Below, piece after piece: positions 29,900 to 38,319 of a DNA stretch of 64,000 bases. The notes beneath the pieces were generated by a model. The model was not told the origin of the DNA. It saw only the letters and a list, made by a program, of their open reading frames with translations, and searched no databases. The position numbers and the translations under genes are program-made. How positions within the stretch are numbered: the stretch's first letter is position 1; the number at the start of each line of letters is the position of its first letter. This DNA is from Candidatus Eiseniibacteriota bacterium (GTDB lineage: Bacteria; Eisenbacteria; RBG-16-71-46; CAIMUX01): the NCBI GenBank assembly GCA_016712505.1, contig JADJQY010000005.1, positions 1 to 64,000 on the forward strand. The letters are read 5' to 3'.

Positions 29900-31921
29900 A
29901 TGCGGAGCATGTCCTGGAAGGCAGGGTTGGCGGCGGCCGCCCTCGCCCTCATCTCGGTGGGCCCGGCCACGGCCGGCGTGCCCAAGATGGTCTGGACCGA
30001 GGAATTCGGCGCGACGTGGTGAACGTACTGTCCGAGGTCGCGTTGCGCCCTCCATCAGATGGAAGATGAGTTCGGACCCCAGTTCGTGCATGTCGACACC
30101 CACGTCTCGACCTCAGATCCGTTCAAGACGACCGAAACCCAGAATCGCGCCACCCGTTACGGGGTCAGCGGCATTCCCCACGTCGTCCTCGACGGCCTGA
30201 TCGACGAGATCGGCGCCGATGTCTGCCCCAACCAGGCAAACACTTACCGCAACCACCTGAACAACCGCCTCGCGGTCAACGGCGGAATCAGCAAGGTGTC
30301 GATCACCGGCGGAATGGAGATCGTGGGCAACCTGGTCACGGTCACGGCCAACTTCAAGTTGGAAGACCCGGCCAGCTACACCGCCCATCAGGGAACGCTC
30401 TTCCTCTACGAGGACGACATCACCTGGTGCTGCGGATTCGGCAGCGAAGACCACTGGGACTTCGCCACTCGCATGGTGCGCTCCACCCCGGTCTCGCTCA
30501 CCACGGTCGGCCAGGTGGTCACCGTGCAGCAGACCTGGGACCTGACCACCGCGGTCGGCGTGCCCTGCAATCCCGCGAACCTCTACCCCGTCGCGATCTT
30601 CGAGACGGTGGCGGGTACGCAGGAAGTGATCCAGGCGACCGACTTCGTCACCGTCCAGACCTCGCTCCCCGAGCGGATCGCGTCGGTTCCGAACGGCAAC
30701 GGTGTGGCGAACTTCACCGTCTACGTGAAGAACTTAGGCCTCAACGCCGACGTCTTCGACCTGAACGTCTCGGGTTTCCCCTGGCCCTCCGACTTCCAGG
30801 TTCCGGGCGACCCGAACTACTACACGTCGAAGAGCGAAGCGATCAACGGCGGCGAGGAAAAGGCGGTCACCATCCGCGTTCAGACCGACAACGTGAAGCA
30901 GGTCGCCGACGGCCTCTTCTCCGTCACCGGTCAGAGCAACGGCCAGGTGCGCACCGTCCAGCCGCGGCTGTTCAACGGCGCCCACGCGATCCTCTTCGTC
31001 GACGCGGACAACAACGTTTTCGACGTTCCGATCACTGACGCGCTGAACACCGCCGGTTACCTCTACGACACGGTTACGAGCAATCCGGCGGGCGCCAGCG
31101 CCATCGCCGGCTATGACGCGATCGTGTGGCATACGGGGTATCTGAGCGCGACCTTCGGCGACAGCGAGGCTGCCTACCTTCAGGACTACATGGATGACGG
31201 CGGTCGGTTCTTCCTCTGCGCGATGGATTACCTGACGGGCAAGACGAACCCAAATCCGTTCATCAATGACTACCTCGGCGTTGCGAGCTGGACCAACAAC
31301 AGCAAGGCGCTCGCGGCCAACGGTGTCGGTGGAGACCCGATCTCCGATGGCATGGCGATGACCCTCACCTTCCCGACGAGCGCCGCGAATCGGGCCGACG
31401 GCCTGACTCCGATCTCGGGCGCCAGCGTGGTCTTCAACAACGAGAACACGGTTCCGCACACCGTCCGCTACGAGCGGCCGAATCACGCGCGGTCCGTGTT
31501 CTGCACCGTGGTGGCAACGGCCTTCCCCAACGGCGGGGCTGACCCGAACAACCACGACACGTTTGTCGAGAACACGATGACCTGGCTGCTCGAGAACAAC
31601 ACGGTCGGAGTTGAGGACGGGGTGGCGGCTAGCGGCCTCTCCCGGATCGTCTCGGCGTCGCCGAACCCGCTGACCAGCACGACCGCGCTCCGCTTCGCGC
31701 TCTCCAATGACGCATCGCGCTCGCCGGTTTCGCTGGTGGTGGTCGATGCCTCGGGCCGTGAGGTGCGCAATCTGGCCAGGCAGTCGTTCGAGGCCGGCAC
31801 GCACGAGCTGGTCTGGGACGGGCTGGACAACCAGAATCGCGAGACTCCGGCCGGCCTTTACTTCGCCGTGCTCCGCACGGCCGAGGGCGAGACCAGCCAG
31901 AAGCTGATCCGCGTGCGTTAG
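29900..31921 (+). CDS. Secreted thioredoxin-fold selenoprotein (UxxC), paralogue B
   Basis: Start at 29,900 with AGGAGG eight bases upstream. Signal peptide MRSMSWKAGLAAAALALISV, then EEFGATW, TGA at codon 41 (30,020-30,022) and TYCPRSRCALHQ. The rest of the 673-residue frame is open without any other defect. It contains the cis-proline loop GVSGIPHVVLDG (Pro93), ELEDPASYTAHQ-like Ig strands, PNGNGVANFTVYVKNLG, a Rossmann-like segment IAGYDAIVWHTGY with YMDDGGRFFLCAMDY, and the FlgD-like C-terminal module VSLVVVDASGREVRNLAR ending LIRVR. It matches paralogue A along its full length. Predicted role: exported thiol or peroxide redox protein anchored or secreted via its C-terminus. Without Sec insertion the product would stop at 40 residues. 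Confidence 0.85.
30020..30053 (+). promoter_or_regulatory. Recoded UGA codon and SECIS-like hairpin B
   Basis: TGA at 30,020-30,022. Inner stem CGC (30,039-30,041) / GCG (30,045-30,047), loop GTT (30,042-30,044), U-C mismatch (30,038 x 30,048), outer stem GAGG (30,034-30,037) / CCTC (30,049-30,052), all paired. The loop starts 19 bases after UGA, the same geometry as copy A, where one outer pair is lost. Confidence 0.55.
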
Positions 31922-31961
31922 CCGTCGGGCGCGCCGCGCGCGCACGACTGCATTGCCCGCC

Positions 31962-31990
31962 GAGGGGAGTCCCACCCGGGGCTCCCCTCT
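31962..31990 (+). terminator. Terminator hairpin of selenoprotein gene B
   Basis: GGGGAG (31,963-31,968) pairs with CTCCCC (31,982-31,987), then a pyrimidine-rich CTCTCTGTT. The group II intron begins just behind it. Confidence 0.7.
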
Positions 31991-31995
31991 CTGTT

Positions 31996-32590
31996 GTGCG
32001 CCCGGCATGGGCACAGACTTAGAGGTGAGAGTCCTCTCCTGAGCAGGTCACAGCGAAGGAAGTGAAGCGCAGGGAGGGCGCCGACCGTCTAAGGAACGTG
32101 GAACGACCGCGGGCCGATGCAGCGGATACGGGCAGCCGACAGGCGAGCGCAACTGATTCGAAGCCTTGGACAAGGGACGGGCGTAATCCGGCGGTGGTGC
32201 GGGAAGGTCGTTCCCGGGGAGATCTCGCTTCACGCCTGAGGACCCAGCCGGCGGCGGAGCCGGCCGTAGTCGCCCGCCGAAGGGCCACGGAGGGTAGTCG
32301 GCCAGCAATTGGGCCCGGGGGGAGGGAGCGTGGAGACCGCTCCTCAGGGGAGGGCTCAGGAGCGAGGAGCGCGGGCGGTGAGCCGCCCCAGGCGGGGAGC
32401 GCACGGCCTGGTTACAGACATTGGGCAGGAGTCCGCGAGCACGGCACCACCAGGCCTCCCCAGGGGGCGGTGGCGCGCGGCTCCCGACCTGGGGCCGCCT
32501 CATCCAGCAGCCCTGCTTCAAGTCCCATCTGATCCACCTTTCCGACGGGTTCCCCGGGACGCCGGGCGCAGATGCCGACGGCAGCGCAAG
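31996..32590 (+). mobile_element. 5' part of a bacterial group II intron, no intact reverse transcriptase
   Basis: The sequence opens with the 5' consensus GTGCGCCC and continues GGCATGGGCACAG, GGTGAGAGTCCTCT, then ACGTGGAAC and GCGGATACGGG, which resembles domain I of known bacterial group II introns. It is inserted in sense orientation immediately downstream of a terminator hairpin, the habit of class C introns. Many short open frames are present but no reverse transcriptase or maturase motif, and I found no clear domain V hairpin, so the 3' half is missing, decayed or lost in the assembly at the poly-G tract that follows. The end coordinate is approximate. Confidence 0.65.
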
Positions 32591-32760
32591 CGGGGACCGG
32601 GGGTGGGGGGGGGGGGGGGGGCCCGGAGCAGGGGGGGGGGGCGGGCGGGGGGTGGAGGGGGGCTTGGGGGGCGCGGAAGCAGGGCGGGCCCCTGAGGGAC
32701 CGGGGGGGGGGCGGGCGGCCGGCCCAGGTGGCGAACACTCGTCGCGGTGGAAGGGCGGGC
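32591..32760. repeat. Poly-G-rich low-complexity tract
   Basis: Several G runs of 7 to about 18 bases, separated by short GC-rich pieces, unlike anything else in the window. Four or more runs could form G-quadruplexes, but such runs are also a common sequencing or gap-closure artefact. No gene is supported. A 7-bp hairpin with arms GGGGGTC (32,762-32,768) and GACCCCC (32,772-32,778) follows, behind the end of the purine nucleoside phosphorylase gene. Confidence 0.7.
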
Positions 32761-32814
32761 AGGGGGTCACCGACCCCCATCCCGATTCCGTCCTGCGGTG
32801 CTCGGAGTCGCGGG

Positions 32815-33654
32815 CTACTGAAGCTCAGGCAGTAGCGCTTCGAGCAATCGGCGGAGATCCTGGCCGGCGTGATCGGCCATGGTCACGACCTCACCGTGGG
32901 TCAGACGCGTCGGCGAGAGGCCAGTGGCGTAGTTGGTGACCGAGGAGAAGATCAGCACGCGCATCCCCAGCTCGCGCGCGAGGAGCGCTTCGGGCACGGT
33001 CGACATCGAGGCGAGGTGGGCGCCGTAGAGACGAGCGGCACGCACCTCGGAGGCGGTCTCGTAGTTCGGTCCGGGCGAACCACAGAGGACCCCGGCCCGG
33101 AGCGCGATCCGCTGTTCGCGGGCCACGCGCTCGACGATGCGCGAGAGGGCGGGATCGACCAAGGGCTCGCGGCGACGAAAGAGGGAACTGGGCTTGGCCG
33201 GACGCGCCAGGGGGTAAAGGAACAGATTGAGCACGTCATCGACCCGGCAGATCGAGCCAGGCTCGATCTCGCGCACCAGCGAACCGGCGGCGTTGGTCAG
33301 AATCAGGGTGCGGACGCCCTGGGAGCGGAGCAGGCGGACGTAGCGCGTCACGGTCTCGGGCGGGTGCCCTTCGTAGAGGTGGACCCTCCCCTTCACAATC
33401 CAGGTGTCGACTCCACCAAAGCGCCCGAGAATCAAGCGACCGTCGTGCCCGGCCACGGTGCTCCGGGGATAGCCGGGGAGTTCGTCGGCCGCCCACTCGA
33501 TCCGCTCTTCGGCCGCGTCGGCGATGCCGCCCAGACCGCTCCCGAGCACCAGGCCGATCCGGCTGGCCCGAGCTCCGAGACGCGCGCGCATCGAGGCGAG
33601 GAGCGCGTCGTTCGGCCACTCTCCCCCGGTCCGGAGCGCACCGTCGTCGCTCAC
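32815..33654 (-). CDS. punA: Purine-nucleoside phosphorylase (trimeric type)
   Basis: A 279-residue PNP: phosphate loop LVLGSGLGGIAD, GHDGRLILGRFGG, KGRVHLYEGHP (His of the active site), LTNAAGSLVREIEPG, CGSPGPNYETASEVR, the MSTVPE methionine signature and SSVTNYATGL before LTHGEVV. It cleaves purine (deoxy)nucleosides with phosphate to base and (deoxy)ribose 1-phosphate. It is the last gene of the importer operon, overlapping the second permease by four bases, which fits immediate breakdown of imported nucleosides. Confidence 0.92.
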   Translation of the reverse strand: MSDDGALRTGGEWPNDALLASMRARLGARASRIGLVLGSGLGGIADAAEERIEWAADELPGYPRSTVAGHDGRLILGRFGGVDTWIVKGRVHLYEGHPPETVTRYVRLLRSQGVRTLILTNAAGSLVREIEPGSICRVDDVLNLFLYPLARPAKPSSLFRRREPLVDPALSRIVERVAREQRIALRAGVLCGSPGPNYETASEVRAARLYGAHLASMSTVPEALLARELGMRVLIFSSVTNYATGLSPTRLTHGEVVTMADHAGQDLRRLLEALLPELQ

Positions 33655-34568
33655 TCCGCGGCCTCACGGTCGTAGGGATCACCCAGCGCCTTCGGAGGCT
33701 GGGCGCGTCCGATCCAACCGGCCAGCACGATGAGCGTGACCAGGTACGGGATCATCTGAAGGAACTGGCTCGGGAGCTTGTCCGAGTGGATCCGGATCTG
33801 CAGCGTTTCGGCCGCGCCGAAGAGGAGACACGCCGCAGCCGCGGCGGCGGGACGCCACTTCCCCACGATCATCGCGGCGAGGGCGATGTAGCCGCGACCG
33901 GAGGACATCCCGTCGGTGAAGTTGTGCTGCTCCATCGCAAGCCAGGCGCCGGCCAGCCCGCCGTAGAAGCCGGAGAGGAGCACGCCGAGCACCCGGAAGT
34001 TCCCCACCGAGTAGCCGGCGCCGTCGAGCGCCCGCGGGCCGTCACCGGCCGCGCGGAGGGCGAGGCCGAAGCCGGTCCCGAAGAGGAGCACCTGCCCGGC
34101 AATCACCGCGGCGATGGCCAGGAGGAAGAACGGCGAGCCGAGCAGCTCCCCGATCGCTTCGAAGCCGGCGGGCAGGGAGATCGGCAGTCCGGGCAGCCCG
34201 TCGATCCGCGGCGAGTTGCTCGCGCTGCCGTACATCACCTTGAGCAGCGAACGGGTCGCGCCCACGGCCAGGAGGTTCAGGGCCAGGCCACTCAGGATCT
34301 GATCGGCCTTTCCCCGCACCGTGACCAGCGCGTGGAGGGCCGCAAGCAGCATCCCGCTCAACACACCGGTGAAGACGCCGGCCCAGGGGTTGCCGGTGGC
34401 CAGCGTGCCCCAGACCGCACCGAAGGCTCCACAGATGAAGATGCCCTCGAGCGCGATGTTGACCACGCCGCCGCGCTCGCTGAACGCGCCGCCGACCGCG
34501 CCGAGTCCGTAGGGCACGCTGATCCGCAGGACCTGCGCGATGAAGGCGAATGCCGTTTCCATCACCAA
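33651..34568 (-). CDS. Nucleoside ABC transporter permease (BPD_transp_2 type), subunit 2
   Basis: A 305-residue membrane protein with eight to nine hydrophobic segments. LGAVGGAFSERGGVVNIALEG at the N-terminus is the hallmark of the second permease of BMP-dependent nucleoside importers, and AMEQHNFTDGMSSGRGYIAL is its cytoplasmic EAA-like coupling loop. It pairs with the permease encoded 10 bases upstream to form the inner-membrane channel. Confidence 0.9.
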   Translation of the reverse strand: MVMETAFAFIAQVLRISVPYGLGAVGGAFSERGGVVNIALEGIFICGAFGAVWGTLATGNPWAGVFTGVLSGMLLAALHALVTVRGKADQILSGLALNLLAVGATRSLLKVMYGSASNSPRIDGLPGLPISLPAGFEAIGELLGSPFFLLAIAAVIAGQVLLFGTGFGLALRAAGDGPRALDGAGYSVGNFRVLGVLLSGFYGGLAGAWLAMEQHNFTDGMSSGRGYIALAAMIVGKWRPAAAAAACLLFGAAETLQIRIHSDKLPSQFLQMIPYLVTLIVLAGWIGRAQPPKALGDPYDREAAE

Positions 34569-34578
34569 CGCGCCTCCA

Positions 34579-35685
34579 TCACGGGGTCTCCGGGGCCCGC
34601 GCCCGCAGGAGCAGCAGGCGATCGGGCAAGGTGCGGAGCATGCGATCGAACACGATGAAGAAGAGCAGGATCACCGCCTCGAGCAGATCGATCAGCTCGC
34701 GCGGCACGATCGAGTTGACCACCAGTCCGCCGTAGGAGAGCAGACCGAAGAAGATCGCCGAGGGGACGATCCAGATCGGCCGGTTGCGCGCGAGGAGCGC
34801 GACCGCGATCCCCTGGAACCCGGCCCCGGCGGAGAAGCCCTCCTCGTAGTAGTGCTTGTAGCCGAGGATGAAGTTCGAGCCGGCGAGCGCGGCGAGTGCG
34901 CCGGACGCGGTCATGGCGAAGACGGTGAGGCGCGCTAAGGGCAGGCCGGCGTAGCGCGCCTGTTTCGGCCCCTCCCCCAGCACGCGGAGCGAAAATCCGA
35001 CCGGGGTGCGGTTGGACCAGAGCTCGAGCAGGATCGCCGCCGCGACGCCGAGGAGCAGGGCAAGGTTTAGCGGACTTCCACGGAGTGCGGACCAGAAGTC
35101 GGAGAAGCGCGGCAGGGTCGCGCCCGCGGTCACCTCGGCGCTCCGGACCGTCTCGGGCAACGCGAGGTGGTTGGCGAGAAGATAGTTGGCAAGCGCCAGG
35201 GCCACGAAGTTGAGCATGATGGTGACGATCACTTCGTGGGCGCCGGTGCGCGCCTTGAGCAGTCCCGGGATCGCGCCCCAGAGCCCCCCGGCGAGCGCGC
35301 CGAAGGCGAGCGCCTCGATCACGCCGAGCGGAAACGGCAGCCCGGGAAAGCTGGCGCCAGCCCAGGCCATGGCCAGACCACCGATGACCATCTGCCCCTC
35401 GGCGCCGATGTTGAACAGGCGGGCCTGGAAGGCGAGCGCAACCGCGAGACCGGTGAAGATGAGCGGGGTGGCCTTGAACAGCACCTGGGAGAACCCGTAG
35501 GTCGAACCGAGCGTGCCCGCCCAGAGGGTGGTGAAGAACTGGGTCGGCGAAGCGCCGAGCAGCGCCACCAGGAGGCCGGCCAACCCGAGGCCGAGGGCGA
35601 TCGAGGCCGCGACCGGACCGACGGTCTGGAGCGTGCTCAGCGCGAAGGCCTGGAGCCTGAGGTTCGTGATCTCGCGGTCGCTCAT
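34579..35685 (-). CDS. Nucleoside ABC transporter permease (BPD_transp_2 type), subunit 1
   Basis: A 368-residue membrane protein of the first-permease type: FSQVLFKATPLIFTGLAVAL, FQARLFNIGAEGQMVIGGL, GLLKARTGAHEVIVTIMLNF and EEGFSAGAGFQGIAVALLAR, the last being the coupling loop. Its start overlaps the end of the ATPase gene (ATGA), so the two are translationally coupled. Together with subunit 2 it forms the pore for nucleosides. Confidence 0.9.
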   Translation of the reverse strand: MSDREITNLRLQAFALSTLQTVGPVAASIALGLGLAGLLVALLGASPTQFFTTLWAGTLGSTYGFSQVLFKATPLIFTGLAVALAFQARLFNIGAEGQMVIGGLAMAWAGASFPGLPFPLGVIEALAFGALAGGLWGAIPGLLKARTGAHEVIVTIMLNFVALALANYLLANHLALPETVRSAEVTAGATLPRFSDFWSALRGSPLNLALLLGVAAAILLELWSNRTPVGFSLRVLGEGPKQARYAGLPLARLTVFAMTASGALAALAGSNFILGYKHYYEEGFSAGAGFQGIAVALLARNRPIWIVPSAIFFGLLSYGGLVVNSIVPRELIDLLEAVILLFFIVFDRMLRTLPDRLLLLRARAPETP

Positions 35686-37196
35686 CCGTTCGCCTCCTGG
35701 TTTTCCAGGCCGAGCAGGCTCCGGTTCATCGCCTCGGGATCGAGCGCCTCGCGGGACGACTCGTAGGCCACCTTTCCGCGGTAGAGGATCAGGATCCGGT
35801 CGCTCAGCGTGCGCAACTCGGTCAGGTCCGCGGTCACGAGCAGGATGGCGGTGCCGCGGGCCCGTTCCTCGAGCAGGCGGGCGTGAATGAACTGCGTCGC
35901 GCGAATGTCCACTCCACGGGTGGGATGCACCGCGAGAAGAAACGGCGGTCGCCGCGACAGTTCCCGCCCGGCAATGAACCGCTGCTGGTTGCCGCCGGAG
36001 AAGGCGCGCGCCGGCAGGTCGAGCCGCGGCGGGTAGACGCTGAAGGTATCGACGATCCGGTGCGCCTGGGCGCGCATATCCGACCGACGGAGCGCCAGAC
36101 CGCGGCGGAACGGCGGCCGATCGTGGAAACCAAGCACCGCGTTGTCGATCAAGTTGCGCGACGGGAGGAGCCCTTCCTTCCGGCGATCTTCCGGAATCAC
36201 CCCGATCCGTCGACGGAAGGCCGGAGTGCGATCGGGGTGCACCGGGCGTCCGAGGAAGCGGATCTCGCCGTGATCGCGTCCGATGTAGCCCATGAGGGCC
36301 GCGACCAGCTCGCGCTGGCCGTTCCCTTCGACTCCACCCACGCCGACGATCTCCCCCTCGCGGACTCGGAGGGAAACGCGCTGCAGCGAGTGCCCGCTGT
36401 CGCCGGCCGAGAGCTTCTCCACCTCGAGGACCGGTTCCCCCGGGATGCGCGGCAGCCAGGGTGTGTCGGGCAGCGGCTCGCCCCCGATGATGAGCGACAC
36501 CAAGGTCCTGGTATCCAGCCCCTCCGCCCGCACTGTTCCCTCGACCTTCCCCGCGCGCAATACGGTGACGCGATCGGCGACCGCCATCACCTCCGGCAGC
36601 TTGTGGGTGATGAAGAGGATCGCCTTCCCCTCCTTGCGGAGCTGGCGGAGCACGGTGAAGAGGCTCTCGACCTCGCTCGGGGCCAGGACCGCCGTCGGCT
36701 CATCGAGGATCAAGATCTTCGCCTCGCGGTAGAGGAGCTTCAGGATCTCGATCCGCTCGCACTCGCCGACCGAGAGATCGGAGACCGGCACCTCGAGGCT
36801 GGTCTTGAGCCCGTACTTCTTCATCAGCTCGCGCACCTTGTCCTGCGCCCGGTGCGAGAGCGGCGCGAAGAGCCGGTGTCCGGGGGCGCCGAGCAGGATG
36901 TTCTCCATCCCGGTCAGGGTTGGGACGAGGTGAAAGTGCTGCGCGCAGAGTCCGATCCCCGCCCGGAGCGCGGCGCGCGGCGAGCCAAGCTCGAGCCGCC
37001 GCCCGAAGACATTGACCTGTCCCTCCTCCGGCTTGACGAAGCCGGAGAGGATCCCCATCAAGGTCGACTTCCCCGCGCCGTTCTCCCCCACGATCGCGTG
37101 GATCTCCCCCGGAAAGACCGGGAACGAGATCCCGCTGTTCGCGATCAGCCCGGGATAGCGCTTGGTGACGTCGACGAACTCGACCGCGGGATTCAC
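35682..37196 (-). CDS. Nucleoside ABC transporter ATP-binding protein (two ABC domains)
   Basis: 504 residues with duplicated ATPase domains. Domain 1: Walker A VGENGAGKSTLMGIL, LSVGECERIEILKLLY signature, Walker B ILILDEPTAVL, ITHKL. Domain 2: GVGGVEGNGQRELVAALMGY (degenerate Walker A), FSGGNQQRFIAGREL signature, LLAVHPTRGVDI in the Walker B position. The consensus first site and degenerate second site are usual for the sugar/nucleoside (RbsA/YufO-like) ATPases. It powers the two permeases downstream. Confidence 0.93.
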   Translation of the reverse strand: MNPAVEFVDVTKRYPGLIANSGISFPVFPGEIHAIVGENGAGKSTLMGILSGFVKPEEGQVNVFGRRLELGSPRAALRAGIGLCAQHFHLVPTLTGMENILLGAPGHRLFAPLSHRAQDKVRELMKKYGLKTSLEVPVSDLSVGECERIEILKLLYREAKILILDEPTAVLAPSEVESLFTVLRQLRKEGKAILFITHKLPEVMAVADRVTVLRAGKVEGTVRAEGLDTRTLVSLIIGGEPLPDTPWLPRIPGEPVLEVEKLSAGDSGHSLQRVSLRVREGEIVGVGGVEGNGQRELVAALMGYIGRDHGEIRFLGRPVHPDRTPAFRRRIGVIPEDRRKEGLLPSRNLIDNAVLGFHDRPPFRRGLALRRSDMRAQAHRIVDTFSVYPPRLDLPARAFSGGNQQRFIAGRELSRRPPFLLAVHPTRGVDIRATQFIHARLLEERARGTAILLVTADLTELRTLSDRILILYRGKVAYESSREALDPEAMNRSLLGLENQEANG

Positions 37197-37230
37197 GCGC
37201 TCGTCCCGCGGGAAGAGCGGCTGCGCTCGC

Positions 37231-38319
37231 TCACTTGCTCGGCACCGGGAACGAACCGGCGATGATCTCGGCTCGCAGAGCCTCGACCTTGGCCTTGACC
37301 TCGGGCGTGATCCACTGCGCGTTGTTGGCGTCGTTGATGTAGTCGACGCCTCCCTCCTTCAGCCCGAGTACGCGCACGCCCCCCTGGAAGCTGCCGGCCT
37401 TGGCGCTCTTCACCGACTCGAAGACCGCGACATCGACCTGCTTGACCATCGAGGTGAGAATGAACCCGGGGGCTTCGGCCTGCTGGTCGGAATCGACGCC
37501 GATCGCGAGCACCTTGCGCTCCCGGGCCGCTTCGAAAACCCCGAGACCGGTGGAGCCGGAGGCGTGGAAGATGATGTCGGCCCCGCGATCGATCTGGGCC
37601 AGGGCGAGTTCCTTCCCCTTGGCCGGGTTGGCGAACGCCTCGCCGGTCACGCCGGCATAGTTGACCAGCACCTTCCCGTCGGCCTTCTCGGCCAGGAAGC
37701 CGGCGCGGTAGCCGGCCTCGAACTTGTGGATCAACGGGATGTCCATCCCGCCGACGAACCCGACCGTGCCCGACTTGGAGAGGAGCGCGGAGAGCGCACC
37801 GACCAGGGCGGAGCCTTCCTCTTCGCGGAACTTGATCCCGGCCAGGTTCGCCGGGACCGGTTCTCCCTCCTGCCAGGTGTAGTCGATGCAGGCAAACTTC
37901 TTGTCCGGATACTCGGCCGCCACCTTCTTGATGTCGTCGGTGAAGAGGAAGCCGACCCCGAAGACCAGCTGGGCCTTGCCCGAGGCGAGCTGACGCAGCG
38001 CGGCGTCGCGCTCGCTTCCCTCCCCCGGTTCGAGGTACTCGAACTCGATCCCGAGTTCCGTCTTGGCCTTCTGCAGCCCACGGTAAGCGGCGTCATTGAA
38101 CGACTTGTCGCCCAGTCCGCCCACGTCGAAGACCAATCCGACGTGGTACGGCGCGGTTCCGCCGGACTTCGCGGCCGATCCGTCCGCGCCGGCGTGCCCG
38201 TCCTTCTTCGCCCCCTCACCCCCACACCCCGGGCTCAGAAATAGCGCCAAACCAAAGGCGATCCAACGCGCCCCGCCACGAACCATGGTCGACGGGCCAC
38301 CCCGCAACACACCCCTCAT
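37231..38319 (-). CDS. bmpA: BMP-family nucleoside-binding lipoprotein
   Basis: Start at 38,319 overlaps the stop of the kinase fusion (TGATG) and has AAGGAG upstream. A hydrophobic leader ends at lipobox FLSPGC. The mature part shows the BMP/Med fold: YHVGLVFDVGGLGDKSFNDA, DAALRQLASGKAQLVFGVGF, FACIDYT, GTVGFVGGMDIPLIHKFEAG, ADIIFHASGSTGLGVFEAA, AIGVDSDQQAEAPG and ILTSMVKQVDVAVFE. Members of this group bind purine or pyrimidine nucleosides for the ABC importer encoded next. Confidence 0.93.
   Translation of the reverse strand: MRGVLRGGPSTMVRGGARWIAFGLALFLSPGCGGEGAKKDGHAGADGSAAKSGGTAPYHVGLVFDVGGLGDKSFNDAAYRGLQKAKTELGIEFEYLEPGEGSERDAALRQLASGKAQLVFGVGFLFTDDIKKVAAEYPDKKFACIDYTWQEGEPVPANLAGIKFREEEGSALVGALSALLSKSGTVGFVGGMDIPLIHKFEAGYRAGFLAEKADGKVLVNYAGVTGEAFANPAKGKELALAQIDRGADIIFHASGSTGLGVFEAARERKVLAIGVDSDQQAEAPGFILTSMVKQVDVAVFESVKSAKAGSFQGGVRVLGLKEGGVDYINDANNAQWITPEVKAKVEALRAEIIAGSFPVPSK

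Noticed and set aside
26132..30022. UGA reassigned to Trp or Gly genome-wide
   Set aside because: mreD, fur, hmuU, add and others end naturally at TGA with overlapping downstream starts, so UGA is a stop elsewhere.
32062..32532. Open frames in the intron region as a maturase gene
   Set aside because: No reverse transcriptase motifs such as YADD; Arg/Gly-rich composition typical of structured RNA in high-GC DNA.
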